NCBI RefSeq assembly: GCF_015674855.1
Contig: NZ_JADMLG010000001.1
Location: 124,001-188,000, forward strand
From: Nocardia bovistercoris
Lineage (GTDB): Bacteria; Actinomycetota; Actinomycetes; Mycobacteriales; Mycobacteriaceae
Reading direction: 5' to 3'
Length of the DNA stretch: 64,000 bases
A program made the translations under genes and the position numbers. The notes under the pieces are model-generated. The model searched no databases, was not told where the DNA came from, and saw nothing but the letters and a program-made list of their open reading frames with translations. Shown here in pieces: positions 1 through 8,802 of this stretch; the first letter of the stretch is position 1; every line of letters begins with the position of its first letter.

Positions 1-367
1 TGGCGATGGTGGCGGGTTCGGGGACAACGCCCGCGTTGGCGACGACGACGTCGATTCGGCCGAATCGGGCATGCACGCGTGCGACGGCTTCGCGCATGGC
101 GGCGCGGTCGGCGACGTCGGCGGGTATCGCGAAGGCGTTCTCGCCCAAGGTGTTCGCGGTCGCCGTGGCTGCGGACCCGTCGATGTCGAGGACGGCCACC
201 GATGCGCCGCGCGCCGACATGTCCTCGGCGAGCGCGCGTCCGATGCCCGCCCCCGCGCCGGTGATCAGCACGACCTTGCCGCGCGGGTCGAGGGTGTCCG
301 CCCCGCGAAACGCAGCGGGTAGCGCGGGGAGCAGTTCGCGCAGTGAAGGCAGATCGGCGAGGTTCAT
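1..367 (-). CDS. Short-chain dehydrogenase/reductase, 3' part cut off by the window edge
   Basis: The first 122 codons of an SDR enzyme are present; the rest lies left of the window. After about 30 residues comes the Rossmann nucleotide-binding motif TGAGAGIG, then an acidic residue after beta-2 (LDID) that favours NAD(H), and the NAG motif near residue 113. The YxxxK catalytic pair is not yet reached. The ATG overlaps the stop of the upstream monooxygenase gene by 4 bp, so the two are translationally coupled. It is the last visible gene of the leftward oxidative operon and probably oxidises or reduces an alcohol/ketone linked to the Baeyer-Villiger step. The substrate is unknown. Confidence 0.85.
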   Translation of the reverse strand, partial: MNLADLPSLRELLPALPAAFRGADTLDPRGKVVLITGAGAGIGRALAEDMSARGASVAVLDIDGSAATATANTLGENAFAIPADVADRAAMREAVARVHARFGRIDVVVANAGVVPEPATIA

Positions 368-1848
368 CGCGCACTCGTTTCACGGGTGTCGAGTTCGTAG
401 GATTCGGCGTCGAAACGCCGGGTGCGACGCCGGTATTCGAAACTCCAGTTCGGATACAGGCCCGCGTTGTGGCCGTCGGGGGTCTGGTAGTAGCTGCGGC
501 AGCCGCCGGTGAGCCACGCGGTGTCGCGGCTGCGTTCGGCGACCTCGTCGAGGAAAGCTCGCTGCACCTCGACCTTGACCTCGACGCGGCCGAACTCTTT
601 GTCGCGCATGGTCTTCAAGGCGTCGACGATGTATTGCAGCTGCGCTTCGATCATGTAGATCGCGGACTGGTTTCCGGCCGCGCCGAAGGGGCCGAGGGTG
701 CAGAAGAAGTTGGGGAAACCGGCGACGGCGGCGCCCAGGTAGCTGCTGGGTCGGCTTCGGTAGTGCTCGGCGACGGACCGGCCGTCCGTCCCGTACACGC
801 GATCGAAAACCCCTGCGGGCACGCCGAATCCGGTGCCCCAGATAATGGTGTCGACCGGGTGTTCCACGCCGTCGTCGGTCACGATCGAGCGCGGGCGGAT
901 CTCGGCGATGCCGGAGGTCACCACCTCGACATTGCGTTGGGTGAGCGCCGGGAAGTAGGCGTCGGAGAAGATCGCGCGCTTACACCCGATCACGTAGTCG
1001 GGGGTCAGTTTGCGCCGGAGCTCCGGATCGCGGACCTGGCGCCGCAGTTGCAGTTTCGACAGCGCCTCGTAGGGGTGCCGGAAGCGCTTGTCCACGAATC
1101 CGACCAGCCCGAAGCCTTCGATGCCCGCATAGAACGCGCCGCGAATCGCTTTGCCGAGCACCGGTACACGGCGCAGGAGGGCGCGCTCGGCGCCGGAGGT
1201 GGTGCGATCCAGTCGCGAGACGATCCACGGCGCGGAACGCTGGAACACCGTCAACGCGCGGACCCGCGGCTGGATCTCGGGAATGAACTGGACGGCCGAG
1301 GCGCCGGTGCCGATCACCGCGACCCGTTCGCCGGTCAGGTCGTGGTCGTGATCCCAGTGCAGCGAATGGAATTGGGCGCCCGCGAAGTTCTCGCGCCCCT
1401 TCAGCGCCGGGATCTGGGCCTCGCTGAACGGGCCGACCGCGGAGATCAGCACGTCCGCGGTGAGTTCACCGCGACTTGTGCGCAGTCGCCAGTGACGCTC
1501 CGACTCCACCCAGCGCGCGGCTTCCAGGTCGGCGCCGAAACGCATGTGCGCGCGCACTCCGTGCTTTTCGGCCACCGCGCGCAGATAGGCGAGGATCTCC
1601 GGCTGCGTGCCATAGGTGCGCGACCAGTCCGGATTCGGGGCGAAGGAGTAGGAGTACAGGTGCGACGGCACGTCGCAGGCCGCGCCGGGATAGGTGTTCA
1701 CCAGCCAGGTGCCGCCGAGATCCTCGGCGCGTTCCAGGATCACGAAATCCTCGAATCCGGCCTCGCGGAGTTTCACGGCGAGCCCGATGCCCGCGATTCC
1801 GGCGCCGATCACGGCAACGGCGGTGTGGGTGGGAATGTCAACGGCCAT
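364..1848 (-). CDS. Flavin-containing Baeyer-Villiger-type monooxygenase
   Basis: A 494-residue class B flavoprotein monooxygenase. The FAD Rossmann motif GAGIAGIG is at about residues 15-22, the type I BVMO fingerprint FxGxxxHxxxWD at 155-166 (FAGAQFHSLHWD), and the NADPH Rossmann motif GTGASA at 180-185. These enzymes insert oxygen next to a ketone using NADPH and O2. I chose the ATG at 1848 because the FAD strand starts 11 residues later; the open frame runs 22 residues further upstream but that stretch is low-complexity and Arg/Ser-rich. It lies between a ferredoxin-type reductase and an SDR. M. tuberculosis MymA (Rv3083) is a comparable family member, but the neighbours here differ from the mymA operon. 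Confidence 0.9.
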   Translation of the reverse strand: MAVDIPTHTAVAVIGAGIAGIGLAVKLREAGFEDFVILERAEDLGGTWLVNTYPGAACDVPSHLYSYSFAPNPDWSRTYGTQPEILAYLRAVAEKHGVRAHMRFGADLEAARWVESERHWRLRTSRGELTADVLISAVGPFSEAQIPALKGRENFAGAQFHSLHWDHDHDLTGERVAVIGTGASAVQFIPEIQPRVRALTVFQRSAPWIVSRLDRTTSGAERALLRRVPVLGKAIRGAFYAGIEGFGLVGFVDKRFRHPYEALSKLQLRRQVRDPELRRKLTPDYVIGCKRAIFSDAYFPALTQRNVEVVTSGIAEIRPRSIVTDDGVEHPVDTIIWGTGFGVPAGVFDRVYGTDGRSVAEHYRSRPSSYLGAAVAGFPNFFCTLGPFGAAGNQSAIYMIEAQLQYIVDALKTMRDKEFGRVEVKVEVQRAFLDEVAERSRDTAWLTGGCRSYYQTPDGHNAGLYPNWSFEYRRRTRRFDAESYELDTRETSAR

Positions 1849-1882
1849 GTCGGCCAGTCCTTTCCGGCGCGGACGGCACCGA

Positions 1883-2941
1883 CTACAGGTCGAGGGTGAG
1901 GTCGCCGCGCGCACGCGAGACGCAGGTCAGCATCGAATCGGCCCGTTCGTCCTCGCTCAGCGACCGGTCGCGGTGCTCGACCGCGCCGTCGACGACCCGG
2001 GTCCTGCAGGTTCCGCAGAATCCCTGCTGACACGAGTAGGCGACGCCGGGCAGTTCCCGGCGGATGGCGGCCAGCGCCGATTCGCGGGCGCCGACGCGGA
2101 CGGTGCGTCCGGTGCGGTGCAGGCGGATGTCGAATTCCGTGCCGTCGCGCACCGGCGGCGGGGAGAAGCGTTCGGTGTAGAGCGCGGCGGACGGGTCGAT
2201 GGCGCGCAGGCGGCGGGCGGCCGCGTCCATGAGATCCGGTGGGCCGCAGACATAGACCGCGGTGTTCGCGGGCGCCCGCTGCAGCAGATCGGCGGGCTCG
2301 GCCGGGCCGTGTTCGTCGTCGGGGCGGATCACGAGTTCACCGCCGCGCAGGCCGTCGAGGGTGGTCAGGAACGGCATGCTCGCCCGGGAGCGTCCGACAT
2401 ACACCAGCCGCCAGGGAACTCCGGAGCGCGCGGCTTCGACCACCATCGGCAGGATCGGTGTGATGCCGATGCCGCCCGCGACGAATACGTAGGACTCGGC
2501 GCGGATGAACGGGAAGGCGTTGCGCGGTCCGCGAATACGGAGCCGGTCCCCCACGCGCAGCGCGTCGTGCACTTCGCGGGATCCGCCGCCGCCGTTGTCG
2601 ATGCGCCGCACCGAGATCCGGTAGCGGGCGCGATCGGCGGGATCGCCGTCGAGCGAGTACTGACGCTGCCGCCCCGAGGGCAGGAAGAGATCGAGGTGCG
2701 CACCGGGCCGCCAGCTCGGCAGCGGAGCCCAGGCCGGATCACGCAGGGTGAGGCTGACGACGCCCTCGGCTTCCGGCTCGATCCGGTCGATCACCACCGT
2801 GCGTTCGTAGCCCGCGCGGCGCACCGGTCGCGGGCGCGAGAGCACCCGCGCGGCGGCGGTCTCGACGAAGACCAGTTTGTAGGCGTCGACGGCGGAGGCG
2901 AGCAGGCGGATTCCGGCGCCGGGGCGGTAGTCCGCGCTCAC
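1883..2941 (-). CDS. Flavin/2Fe-2S oxidoreductase (phthalate dioxygenase reductase-like)
   Basis: A 352-residue reductase with three modules: a flavin-binding beta-barrel (RQYSLDGDP, about residues 100-110), an NAD-binding domain (VAGGIGITP, then VYVCGPPDLM) and a C-terminal plant-type [2Fe-2S] ferredoxin domain. The cluster ligands are C304, C309, C312 and C340 (CQQGFCGTC and a distal Cys). This order is that of phthalate dioxygenase reductase-like proteins, which pass electrons from NADH through flavin to the iron-sulphur centre. The GTG start overlaps the stop of the upstream metal-dependent hydrolase gene by 4 bp (GTGA). It probably supplies electrons to the di-metal hydrolase/oxygenase-like partner encoded just upstream. 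A longer open frame exists upstream but it only shadows that neighbour. Confidence 0.88.
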   Translation of the reverse strand: MSADYRPGAGIRLLASAVDAYKLVFVETAAARVLSRPRPVRRAGYERTVVIDRIEPEAEGVVSLTLRDPAWAPLPSWRPGAHLDLFLPSGRQRQYSLDGDPADRARYRISVRRIDNGGGGSREVHDALRVGDRLRIRGPRNAFPFIRAESYVFVAGGIGITPILPMVVEAARSGVPWRLVYVGRSRASMPFLTTLDGLRGGELVIRPDDEHGPAEPADLLQRAPANTAVYVCGPPDLMDAAARRLRAIDPSAALYTERFSPPPVRDGTEFDIRLHRTGRTVRVGARESALAAIRRELPGVAYSCQQGFCGTCRTRVVDGAVEHRDRSLSEDERADSMLTCVSRARGDLTLDL

Positions 2942-3813
2942 GCCTGCTCCCCTCGCGCGGCGGGCGACTTGGCCAGATAGCGCAGCGCGTTGTCCATCGG
3001 TCCCAGCTGGGATGGGTGGAATCCGGGGCGCAGGTAGCGCGGGATCTCGGTGAAGAAGGTCGTGAAACTGGGGACCACGCCGCGCACCGACGCGCCGGCC
3101 AGTTGCAGCGGCCACCACCGGCCCTTGTCGGGTTCGGGGTCGCGGTGGAACAGGTAGCCGCCGGAGGCGACGAACAGCGCGAGCAGCCCGACGCTCGCGA
3201 TCAGCGCCTGCCTGGCCTTGCGGGCGTAGCTGCCGTCGACGTACATGTAGGCGTCGTAGACCACGCTGCGGTGTTCCACCTCTTCGGCGCCGTGCCAGCG
3301 GATCAGGTCCAGCATCGCCGGGTGCATGCCCGCGGCCTCGAGCTTGTCGTTGGTGAGCAGCCACTCGCCGATCACCGCCGTGTAGTGCTCCATGCCCGCG
3401 AACAGGGCGAGCCGCTCGCAGAGCCAGGCGTGTCGGGCGCGGCCGGTGAGCCCGTGGTCGCCGAGCAGCCGGTCGGTGAGCCAGCTCATGGCTTCGACCA
3501 TGGGACCGACGTCGAGCCCGATCCGCTCGAGTTGCCTGCGCGCCAGTTCGTGGGAGTTCGCGTGCATGGACTCCTGCCCGATGAAGCCGCGGACCTCTTC
3601 GGCGAGGCGTTCGTCGGCGATCAGCGGCAATGCCTCGGCCAATGCCCGCGCCATCGCGCGCTCGCCCTCGGGCAGGACCAGGTGCATCACGTTGATGATG
3701 TGGGTGGCCATGACCTCGCCCGGTATGTAGTGCATGGGCACCGAGTCGAAGTCGAAGTCGACATCACGGGCGTGGATGGCGTGCGCCTGATCGGCATACG
3801 GTGCGGAAACCAT
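2938..3813 (-). CDS. Metal-dependent hydrolase family protein (PF10118-like)
   Basis: A 291-residue, mostly helical protein rich in His and Glu pairs typical of the PF10118 family (HIINVMHLVLPEGE, GQESMHANSH, HGAEEVEHRS). Such residues suggest a di-iron-like metal site, although the family is annotated only as a putative metal-dependent hydrolase. The start ATG at 3813 is preceded by GAGGA at a suitable distance. It is the first gene of the leftward operon; it overlaps the reductase gene by 4 bp, and its promoter lies in the operator-containing gap shared with the divergent TetR gene. Pairing with a ferredoxin reductase suggests an oxidative reaction on a lipid-like substrate. That is inference. 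Confidence 0.75.
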   Translation of the reverse strand: MVSAPYADQAHAIHARDVDFDFDSVPMHYIPGEVMATHIINVMHLVLPEGERAMARALAEALPLIADERLAEEVRGFIGQESMHANSHELARRQLERIGLDVGPMVEAMSWLTDRLLGDHGLTGRARHAWLCERLALFAGMEHYTAVIGEWLLTNDKLEAAGMHPAMLDLIRWHGAEEVEHRSVVYDAYMYVDGSYARKARQALIASVGLLALFVASGGYLFHRDPEPDKGRWWPLQLAGASVRGVVPSFTTFFTEIPRYLRPGFHPSQLGPMDNALRYLAKSPAARGEQA

Positions 3814-3874
3814 CGCGTGGTCCTCACGTCTCGTCGCTGAAACCGGATACCGCGAATCTAAAGATGAAATCAAG

Positions 3875-3900
3875 TGATGTCAACATCAGCTGATGTCAAC
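3875..3900. promoter_or_regulatory. Probable TetR operator between divergent genes
   Basis: The decamer TGATGTCAAC occurs twice (3875-3884 and 3891-3900). The sequence between them builds a perfect 14-bp palindrome ACATCAGCTGATGT (3883-3896). It sits between the hydrolase start (3813) and the TetR start (3925), where an autoregulating TetR repressor would act on both promoters. It stands out because the surrounding DNA is far more GC-rich. Confidence 0.6.
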
Positions 3901-3924
3901 TTCTCGATATGAGAGGATCGGGGC

Positions 3925-4593
3925 ATGGTCGCCGATTCGGACGCAACCCCGCCGGGCATGCGTCGCTGGCGCGGGCTCGCCCCCGCGCAGCGCATCACCG
4001 CCCGCCGCGAACAGCTGATCGGCGCGGGCGTCGAACTCATGGGCACCGTCGGCGCGGCCGAGATCTCCATGCGCGGCATCTGCCGCCAGGCCGGGCTCAC
4101 CGAGCGCTATTTCTACGAGAGCTTCCCCAACCTCGACGCGCTACTGGCCACCGTCCTCGAAACGGTGGTACTCGCGGCCCGCGACCGACTGCTCGACGCG
4201 CTGACCACCGCACCCGTCGACCGCGACGCCATGTTCCGGCACTGCGTCGCCGCCTTCACCGACTACCTGATCGAGGACCGCCGCCGCGGCCGGATCATGT
4301 TCGTGGAATCCCAGGCCACTCCGGCGCTCACCGCCCGCGCCGACGAACTCATCGAATTGTTCACCGCCCCCATCGCTCTGACGATCGGCGCGGGCGACTA
4401 CCGGCAGCCGACGCCGGATCACCTCGACAGCGTGCTCAACGCCAACGCCATCTTCGGTTCACTGGCCTACCTGTACCGGCCGTGGCTCGACGGCTCGATT
4501 CCGGTGCCGCGCGAGCGATTCGACGAGCACGCCGCTCGGCTGCTGATCGGCATCGCGCTGGTCCGCTCGACACCCGGCGACACCGAATCCTGA
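3925..4593 (+). CDS. TetR/AcrR-family transcriptional regulator
   Basis: A 222-residue regulator. The N-terminal DNA-binding domain covers roughly residues 22-70, with the helix-turn-helix motif around MRGICRQAGLTERYFYESF, followed by a divergent helical ligand-binding domain. It is divergent from the hydrolase/reductase/monooxygenase/SDR operon and probably represses that operon and itself through the palindrome at 3875-3900. The ligand is unknown. The next gene on the same strand is 480 bp away, so control of the lactone cluster is less likely. Confidence 0.88.
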   Translation: MVADSDATPPGMRRWRGLAPAQRITARREQLIGAGVELMGTVGAAEISMRGICRQAGLTERYFYESFPNLDALLATVLETVVLAARDRLLDALTTAPVDRDAMFRHCVAAFTDYLIEDRRRGRIMFVESQATPALTARADELIELFTAPIALTIGAGDYRQPTPDHLDSVLNANAIFGSLAYLYRPWLDGSIPVPRERFDEHAARLLIGIALVRSTPGDTES

Positions 4594-5075
4594 ACGATCT
4601 GGCGGTTTTCGGATCGCGAGCCGCGGTGCGAGGCATTCGATACGACGAATTCTACTCGCGCCCTTGATCCTTGACAGTGGCCGTTTCGCCCGAATCACGG
4701 CTTCCACGATCACCGCGCATCCAGTGAACTGACTCACAAGCAGCACCGCCACGGTCTCACCGTTTACCCAGGGCGTCATGTGAGCAGATGGTTCGCTATC
4801 TATTAGCTACACCCCCGAAGTGACGCCGGAGAATGCCCGCGCGCGACCCGAAACGCCATGGCCACACCCGAGCGTCGGCCATGCTCGACAGCTATTGCCT
4901 AGCGTGAACTAATTAGTGATACTTCACGAAACATACATCTTCCCAGAGCGGCTTCGCGCGCCCCGGAACAGCGAATAGCACTTGCACATTCATAGTTACT
5001 CTCGGGTAATGTCCCGTTCCACCGACGATCAGCGGCGATCCGGAACCAAATCCGAGAGCGAATCCAGGAGCTGAC
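4594..5075. promoter_or_regulatory. 480-bp intergenic region upstream of the lactone operon
   Basis: No gene is seen here. The right half is noticeably AT-richer than its surroundings. It holds a 10-bp palindrome ACTAATTAGT (4908-4917) nested in GTGAA/TTCAC arms (4904-4908 and 4923-4927), a plausible operator. Further right, TTGCAC (about 4983-4988) followed 17 bp later by GGTAAT is a weak sigma-70-like promoter candidate. AGGAG at 5066-5070 is the ribosome-binding site of the first operon gene. Confidence 0.45.
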
Positions 5076-6125
5076 GTGTCGCATTCACGTTTCGAATCCA
5101 TCGGTGCCTATCTCCCCTCGACCGTGGTCACAACCAAGGAGTTGCTGTCGCGCCTCGCGCAGGCTCCGTCCTTCGATCTGGAGAAGATCACCGGCGTCGT
5201 GGAACGCCGCGTCCACGACACGAGGCCGGACAGCTACGAGGATTCCTTCGTCCTCGCGGTGAACGCCGCGCGGGACTGTCTGTCCAGGTCACGCTATGAC
5301 GCAGGCGACCTCGACGTGATCATCTCGGCCTCCATCACGCGCAGCAAGCACGGCACGCGCATGTACATGGAGCCGTCCTTCGCCTCCGGCATCGCCCGCG
5401 AACTCGGCGCGGGCAAGGCCATCACCTTCGACGTCTCCAACGCGTGCGCCGGAATGCTCACCGGCACATATCTTCTCGACCGCATGATCCGCTCCGGCGC
5501 GGTCCGCAACGGACTCGTGGTCAGCGGTGAGGCCATCACCCCGATCTCCGACACCGCGGTGTCGGAGATCTCCGAGAAGTACGACCTGCAATTCGCGTCG
5601 CTGTCGGTGGGCGACTCGGCGGCCGCGGTCGTCCTCGACGAATCCGAGGACGAGGGCGATCGCATCCACTACATCGAAATGCTCACCGCCGCCGAGTATT
5701 CGAACCTGTGCCTCGGCATGCCGAGCGGCAGGTCCAACGGCATCGCGCTCTACACCGACAACCGGCGCATGCACAACGAGGACCGCTTCCTGCTCGGCAC
5801 CAACGCGCAGCGTTCCTACCTCGCCGCGCGCGGCCGCAGCTTCTCCGACGAGAACTTCGACTACGTCATCCACCACCAGTTCGGCGCGGCGGCGATCCCG
5901 TGGATGAACGCCATCTGCGAACGCGAATTCCAGGCGCCGATGCCGCCGGACCTTCGGGTCATCGAGAAGTACGGGAACACCTCGACCACGTCGCATTTCA
6001 TCGTCCTGCACGACCAGCTCGAACAGCAGAAGCTGCCGTCGGGTTCGAAACTGCTGATGATTCCCGCCGCGTCGGGCATCGTCACCGGCTTCGTCTCGAC
6101 CACCATCTCCACGCTGAAGGTTTAG
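5076..6125 (+). CDS. nltA: OleA-like ketoacyl synthase III, catalytic subunit (NltA-type)
   Basis: A 349-residue thiolase-fold enzyme of the FabH/OleA group. The catalytic triad is intact: C124 (SNACAG), H267 (HHQFG) and N301 (YGNTST). E99 in RMYMEP matches the position of the glutamate that OleA uses as base in non-decarboxylative Claisen condensation. The expected reaction joins two long-chain acyl-CoAs into a beta-keto acid. It starts with GTG, with AGGAG five bases upstream. It is followed by an OleA-like partner without the triad, a beta-lactone synthetase and an OleD-like reductase, the order of the nocardiolactone nltABCD cluster. It could work in another fatty acid condensation, but the context argues against that. 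Confidence 0.85.
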   Translation: MSHSRFESIGAYLPSTVVTTKELLSRLAQAPSFDLEKITGVVERRVHDTRPDSYEDSFVLAVNAARDCLSRSRYDAGDLDVIISASITRSKHGTRMYMEPSFASGIARELGAGKAITFDVSNACAGMLTGTYLLDRMIRSGAVRNGLVVSGEAITPISDTAVSEISEKYDLQFASLSVGDSAAAVVLDESEDEGDRIHYIEMLTAAEYSNLCLGMPSGRSNGIALYTDNRRMHNEDRFLLGTNAQRSYLAARGRSFSDENFDYVIHHQFGAAAIPWMNAICEREFQAPMPPDLRVIEKYGNTSTTSHFIVLHDQLEQQKLPSGSKLLMIPAASGIVTGFVSTTISTLKV

Positions 6126-6136
6126 GGGTTTCCGCC

Positions 6137-7036
6137 ATGGGCGTTCGTATCGTCGCCACCGGGATCAGTCGCGCGAGCGACACCGCGAGCATCGTCGAGA
6201 ACAGCGCGCGCGCCGCGCGAAAGAGTCTGGAGAAGGCCGGAATCGGGTCCGAGCGGGTCGGCGTCCTGATCAACGCGGGCATCTACCGCGACCACAACAC
6301 CGTCGAGCCCGCGGTCGCCGCGCTCATCCAGAAGGCGGCGGGCATCGGCCTGGAATACGCCGAGCACGATCCGCGCACCTTCTCCTTCGATCTGCTGAAC
6401 GGCGCGGTCGGAGTGCTCAACGCTGTCCAGGTCGCCACCGCCATCCTGGACACCGGTAGCGCCGAGCACGTTCTCGTGGTGAGCGGCGACACCCATCCCT
6501 CGCTCACCACCGCCACCGCCACCGCCGAATTCCCCTACGCCACCGTTGGCGCCGCGCTGCTGCTGGCGCGCGCCGATGATGCGGGCTTCGGCGCCGTGCA
6601 CACCGCATCGGGCGCGGGTACGCCGGTCGTCGAGGCCTATGTGGACACCGCGACCATGGGCGCGGTCGGGCGCGGGCTCATGACCGTGGTGCGTGCACCG
6701 GACTTCGAACAGCGCCTGCTCGAGGTCGCGCTCGACGCCGCCCGCGCCGCCGTGGCCGAACTCGGGGACCTGACCGGGGTGGCGCTCATCGCGTCGACGC
6801 CGACACCGCAGTTCCCGAAACTGCTCGCCGACGCGCTCGGTCTCGACCAGGACGCGGTGCGCGATCACGAACTGCCCGAGGGTGATCCGCACACCGCCGC
6901 GCTGCCGCTGGCCTACCACCGCGCGGTCACCGCAGGCACGCTCACCGGGTTCGACCGGGTATTGTTCGTCGCGGCGGGCGCCGGGCCGTCGGCCGCCGCG
7001 GCGCTGTATCGCCTGCCGAGCGAAGGTTCCGCGTGA
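6137..7036 (+). CDS. nltB: OleA-like thiolase-fold partner lacking the catalytic triad (NltB-type)
   Basis: A 299-residue ketoacyl-synthase-III-like protein whose catalytic residues are lost. The Cys position is A90 (FDLLNGAVG against FDVSNACAG in the preceding gene), the HQ motif is replaced by STPTPQF, and the Asn position is Asp (EGDPHT). The loop glutamate is kept: E57 in NTVEPAV matches the OleA base. This fits a heterodimer in which NltA carries the Cys and NltB supplies the interface and glutamate. The ATG at 6137 lies 11 bp after the preceding stop, and its own stop overlaps the next start (GTGA). Confidence 0.82.
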   Translation: MGVRIVATGISRASDTASIVENSARAARKSLEKAGIGSERVGVLINAGIYRDHNTVEPAVAALIQKAAGIGLEYAEHDPRTFSFDLLNGAVGVLNAVQVATAILDTGSAEHVLVVSGDTHPSLTTATATAEFPYATVGAALLLARADDAGFGAVHTASGAGTPVVEAYVDTATMGAVGRGLMTVVRAPDFEQRLLEVALDAARAAVAELGDLTGVALIASTPTPQFPKLLADALGLDQDAVRDHELPEGDPHTAALPLAYHRAVTAGTLTGFDRVLFVAAGAGPSAAAALYRLPSEGSA

Positions 7037-8802
7037 GCGCCGCACCCCATGGGCGCCCCGTCGCCGCACCCCATGGGCGCCCCGTCGCCGCACCCCATGG
7101 GCGCCCCGTCGCCGCACCCCATGGGCGCCCCGTCGCCGCGGGCTACTGGCGGCCCGTCGACCGGTTCCGCGACATCGCGCGCGCGGAACCGGATCGGGAG
7201 GCGGTGATCCACCCGGTCGGCGCCGATTCCGACGGGATGCCCGAATACCACCACGTCACCTACCGTGAACTCGACGCGTGGTCCGACACCGTGGCCGAGC
7301 GGCTCGCCGCGGCGGGCGTCGGCGCGGGGACCCGCACCATCGTGCTGGTGCTACCGAGTCCCGAGCTCTACGCCATCCTGTTCGGGCTGGTGAAGATCGG
7401 GGCGGTCCCGGTGGTCATCGATCCCGGCATGGGCGTGCGCAAGATGCTGCGCTGCCTGCGGGCGGTGCGCGCCGAGGCGTTCATCGGGATTCCGCAGGCG
7501 CACGCGCTGCGGGTGCTGTGGCGACGCGGGTTCGACGGGGTGCGCGTGCGGGTCACGGTGGGCAGGCGCTGGTTCTGGGGCGGCGACCGGCTCGTGGACT
7601 GGGGGCGAACCCCCTCGGCGCCGCCGCCCGATCGCGCGCCGGGCTCCGACGCGGATACCTTGGTCATCGGATTCACCACCGGCAGTACGGGTCCGGCCAA
7701 GGCCGTGGCGCTGACTCACGGCAATCTGGCCGCCATGGTCGAGCAGGTCGACGCGGCGCGCGGCCACGTGCCGCCCGACACCTCGCTGATCACGCTGCCG
7801 CTGGTCGGCATCCTGGATCTGCTGCTCGGGTCGAGGTGCGTACTGCCGCCGCTGATTCCGAGCAAGGTCGGCTCGACCGATCCGGCGCACGTGATCGACG
7901 CGGTGAACCGATTCGGGGTGCGGACCATGTTCGCCTCCCCCGCCCTGCTGATCCCGCTGCTGCGCCGACTGGAACGGCGGCCCGACGAGCTGAAGACGCT
8001 GCGCAGCATCTATTCCGGCGGCGCGCCGGTGCCCGACTGGTGCGTCGCCGGGCTGCGCGAGCAGCTCGCCGACGATGTCGAGATCTTCGCCGGATACGGC
8101 GCCACCGAGGCGCTTCCGGTGTCGACCATCGAGTCCCGCGAACTGTTCGCGGGCCTCGCCGAACGCGCTCACCACGGCGAGGGCACCTGCATCGGGCGCA
8201 CCGCCGACCGGGTGCGGGCCCGTTTGGTGCCGATCACCGACGATCCGCTGCCGACCTGGGACTCGGTACGCGCCCGCGGTGATCTCGAAAGTACCCGTGG
8301 CATCGGTGAACTCGTGGTCTCCGGTCCCAATGTGAGCACCCACTACTTCTGGCCCGCCGGCGCCGACGCGGCGGGCAAGATCGTGGACGGCACGGTCGTC
8401 TGGCACCGCACCGGTGATCTCGCGTGGATCGACGAGCGGGAGCGGATCTGGTTCTGCGGGCGTAAGAGTCAGCGCGTGCGCACCGCGGCCGGGCCGATGT
8501 TCACGGTGCAGGTGGAGCAGATCTTCAATCCGGTGCCCGGCGTCGCGCGCACCGCGCTGGTCGGTGTCGGGCCGCGCGATGCGCAGCGGCCGGTCCTGTG
8601 CGTGGAACTCGACCCCGACGCCGATGCGCACGCGACCCTGCCGCGACTGCGGACCCGCGGTGCGCAGTACCCGCTGACCTCGGGGATCACGGATTTCCTC
8701 GTGCACCCCGGATTCCCGGTCGACATCCGGCACAACGCCAAGATCGGGCGCGAACAGCTCGCGCGGTGGGCCGAGCGCCGACTCGGGGGCGGGGCCCGAT
8801 GA
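7033..8802 (+). CDS. nltC: OleC-like beta-lactone synthetase (ANL superfamily), with N-terminal repeat
   Basis: A 589-residue ANL adenylating enzyme. It has the P-loop motif FTTGSTGPAKAV, the A5-like motif GYGATEALPVS, TGDLAWID, and the C-terminal catalytic lysine K570 in RHNAKIG. In OleC-type enzymes the fold adenylates a beta-hydroxy acid and closes it to a beta-lactone instead of making a CoA thioester. The ILDLLLGSRCVLPP segment and the operon context support this over a plain acyl-CoA ligase. Residues 3-36 are four exact copies of an eight-residue unit (AAPHGRPV) placed before the usual start of the fold at about residue 37 (GYWRP). The GTG start overlaps the previous stop by 4 bp. Confidence 0.83.
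   Translation: MSAAPHGRPVAAPHGRPVAAPHGRPVAAPHGRPVAAGYWRPVDRFRDIARAEPDREAVIHPVGADSDGMPEYHHVTYRELDAWSDTVAERLAAAGVGAGTRTIVLVLPSPELYAILFGLVKIGAVPVVIDPGMGVRKMLRCLRAVRAEAFIGIPQAHALRVLWRRGFDGVRVRVTVGRRWFWGGDRLVDWGRTPSAPPPDRAPGSDADTLVIGFTTGSTGPAKAVALTHGNLAAMVEQVDAARGHVPPDTSLITLPLVGILDLLLGSRCVLPPLIPSKVGSTDPAHVIDAVNRFGVRTMFASPALLIPLLRRLERRPDELKTLRSIYSGGAPVPDWCVAGLREQLADDVEIFAGYGATEALPVSTIESRELFAGLAERAHHGEGTCIGRTADRVRARLVPITDDPLPTWDSVRARGDLESTRGIGELVVSGPNVSTHYFWPAGADAAGKIVDGTVVWHRTGDLAWIDERERIWFCGRKSQRVRTAAGPMFTVQVEQIFNPVPGVARTALVGVGPRDAQRPVLCVELDPDADAHATLPRLRTRGAQYPLTSGITDFLVHPGFPVDIRHNAKIGREQLARWAERRLGGGAR
7039..7134 (+). repeat. Four exact 24-bp tandem repeats at the 5' end of nltC
   Basis: The 24-bp unit GCCGCACCCCATGGGCGCCC-CGTC occurs four times without a mismatch (7039, 7063, 7087, 7111) and begins a fifth copy at 7135. 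It is in frame and encodes AAPHGRPV. The identity of the copies suggests recent or ongoing expansion by slippage. Confidence 0.95.

Noticed and set aside
7039..7134. Possible CRISPR array because of regular 24-bp repeats
   Set aside because: The copies are directly adjacent with no spacers, in frame inside a gene, and no cas gene is present.
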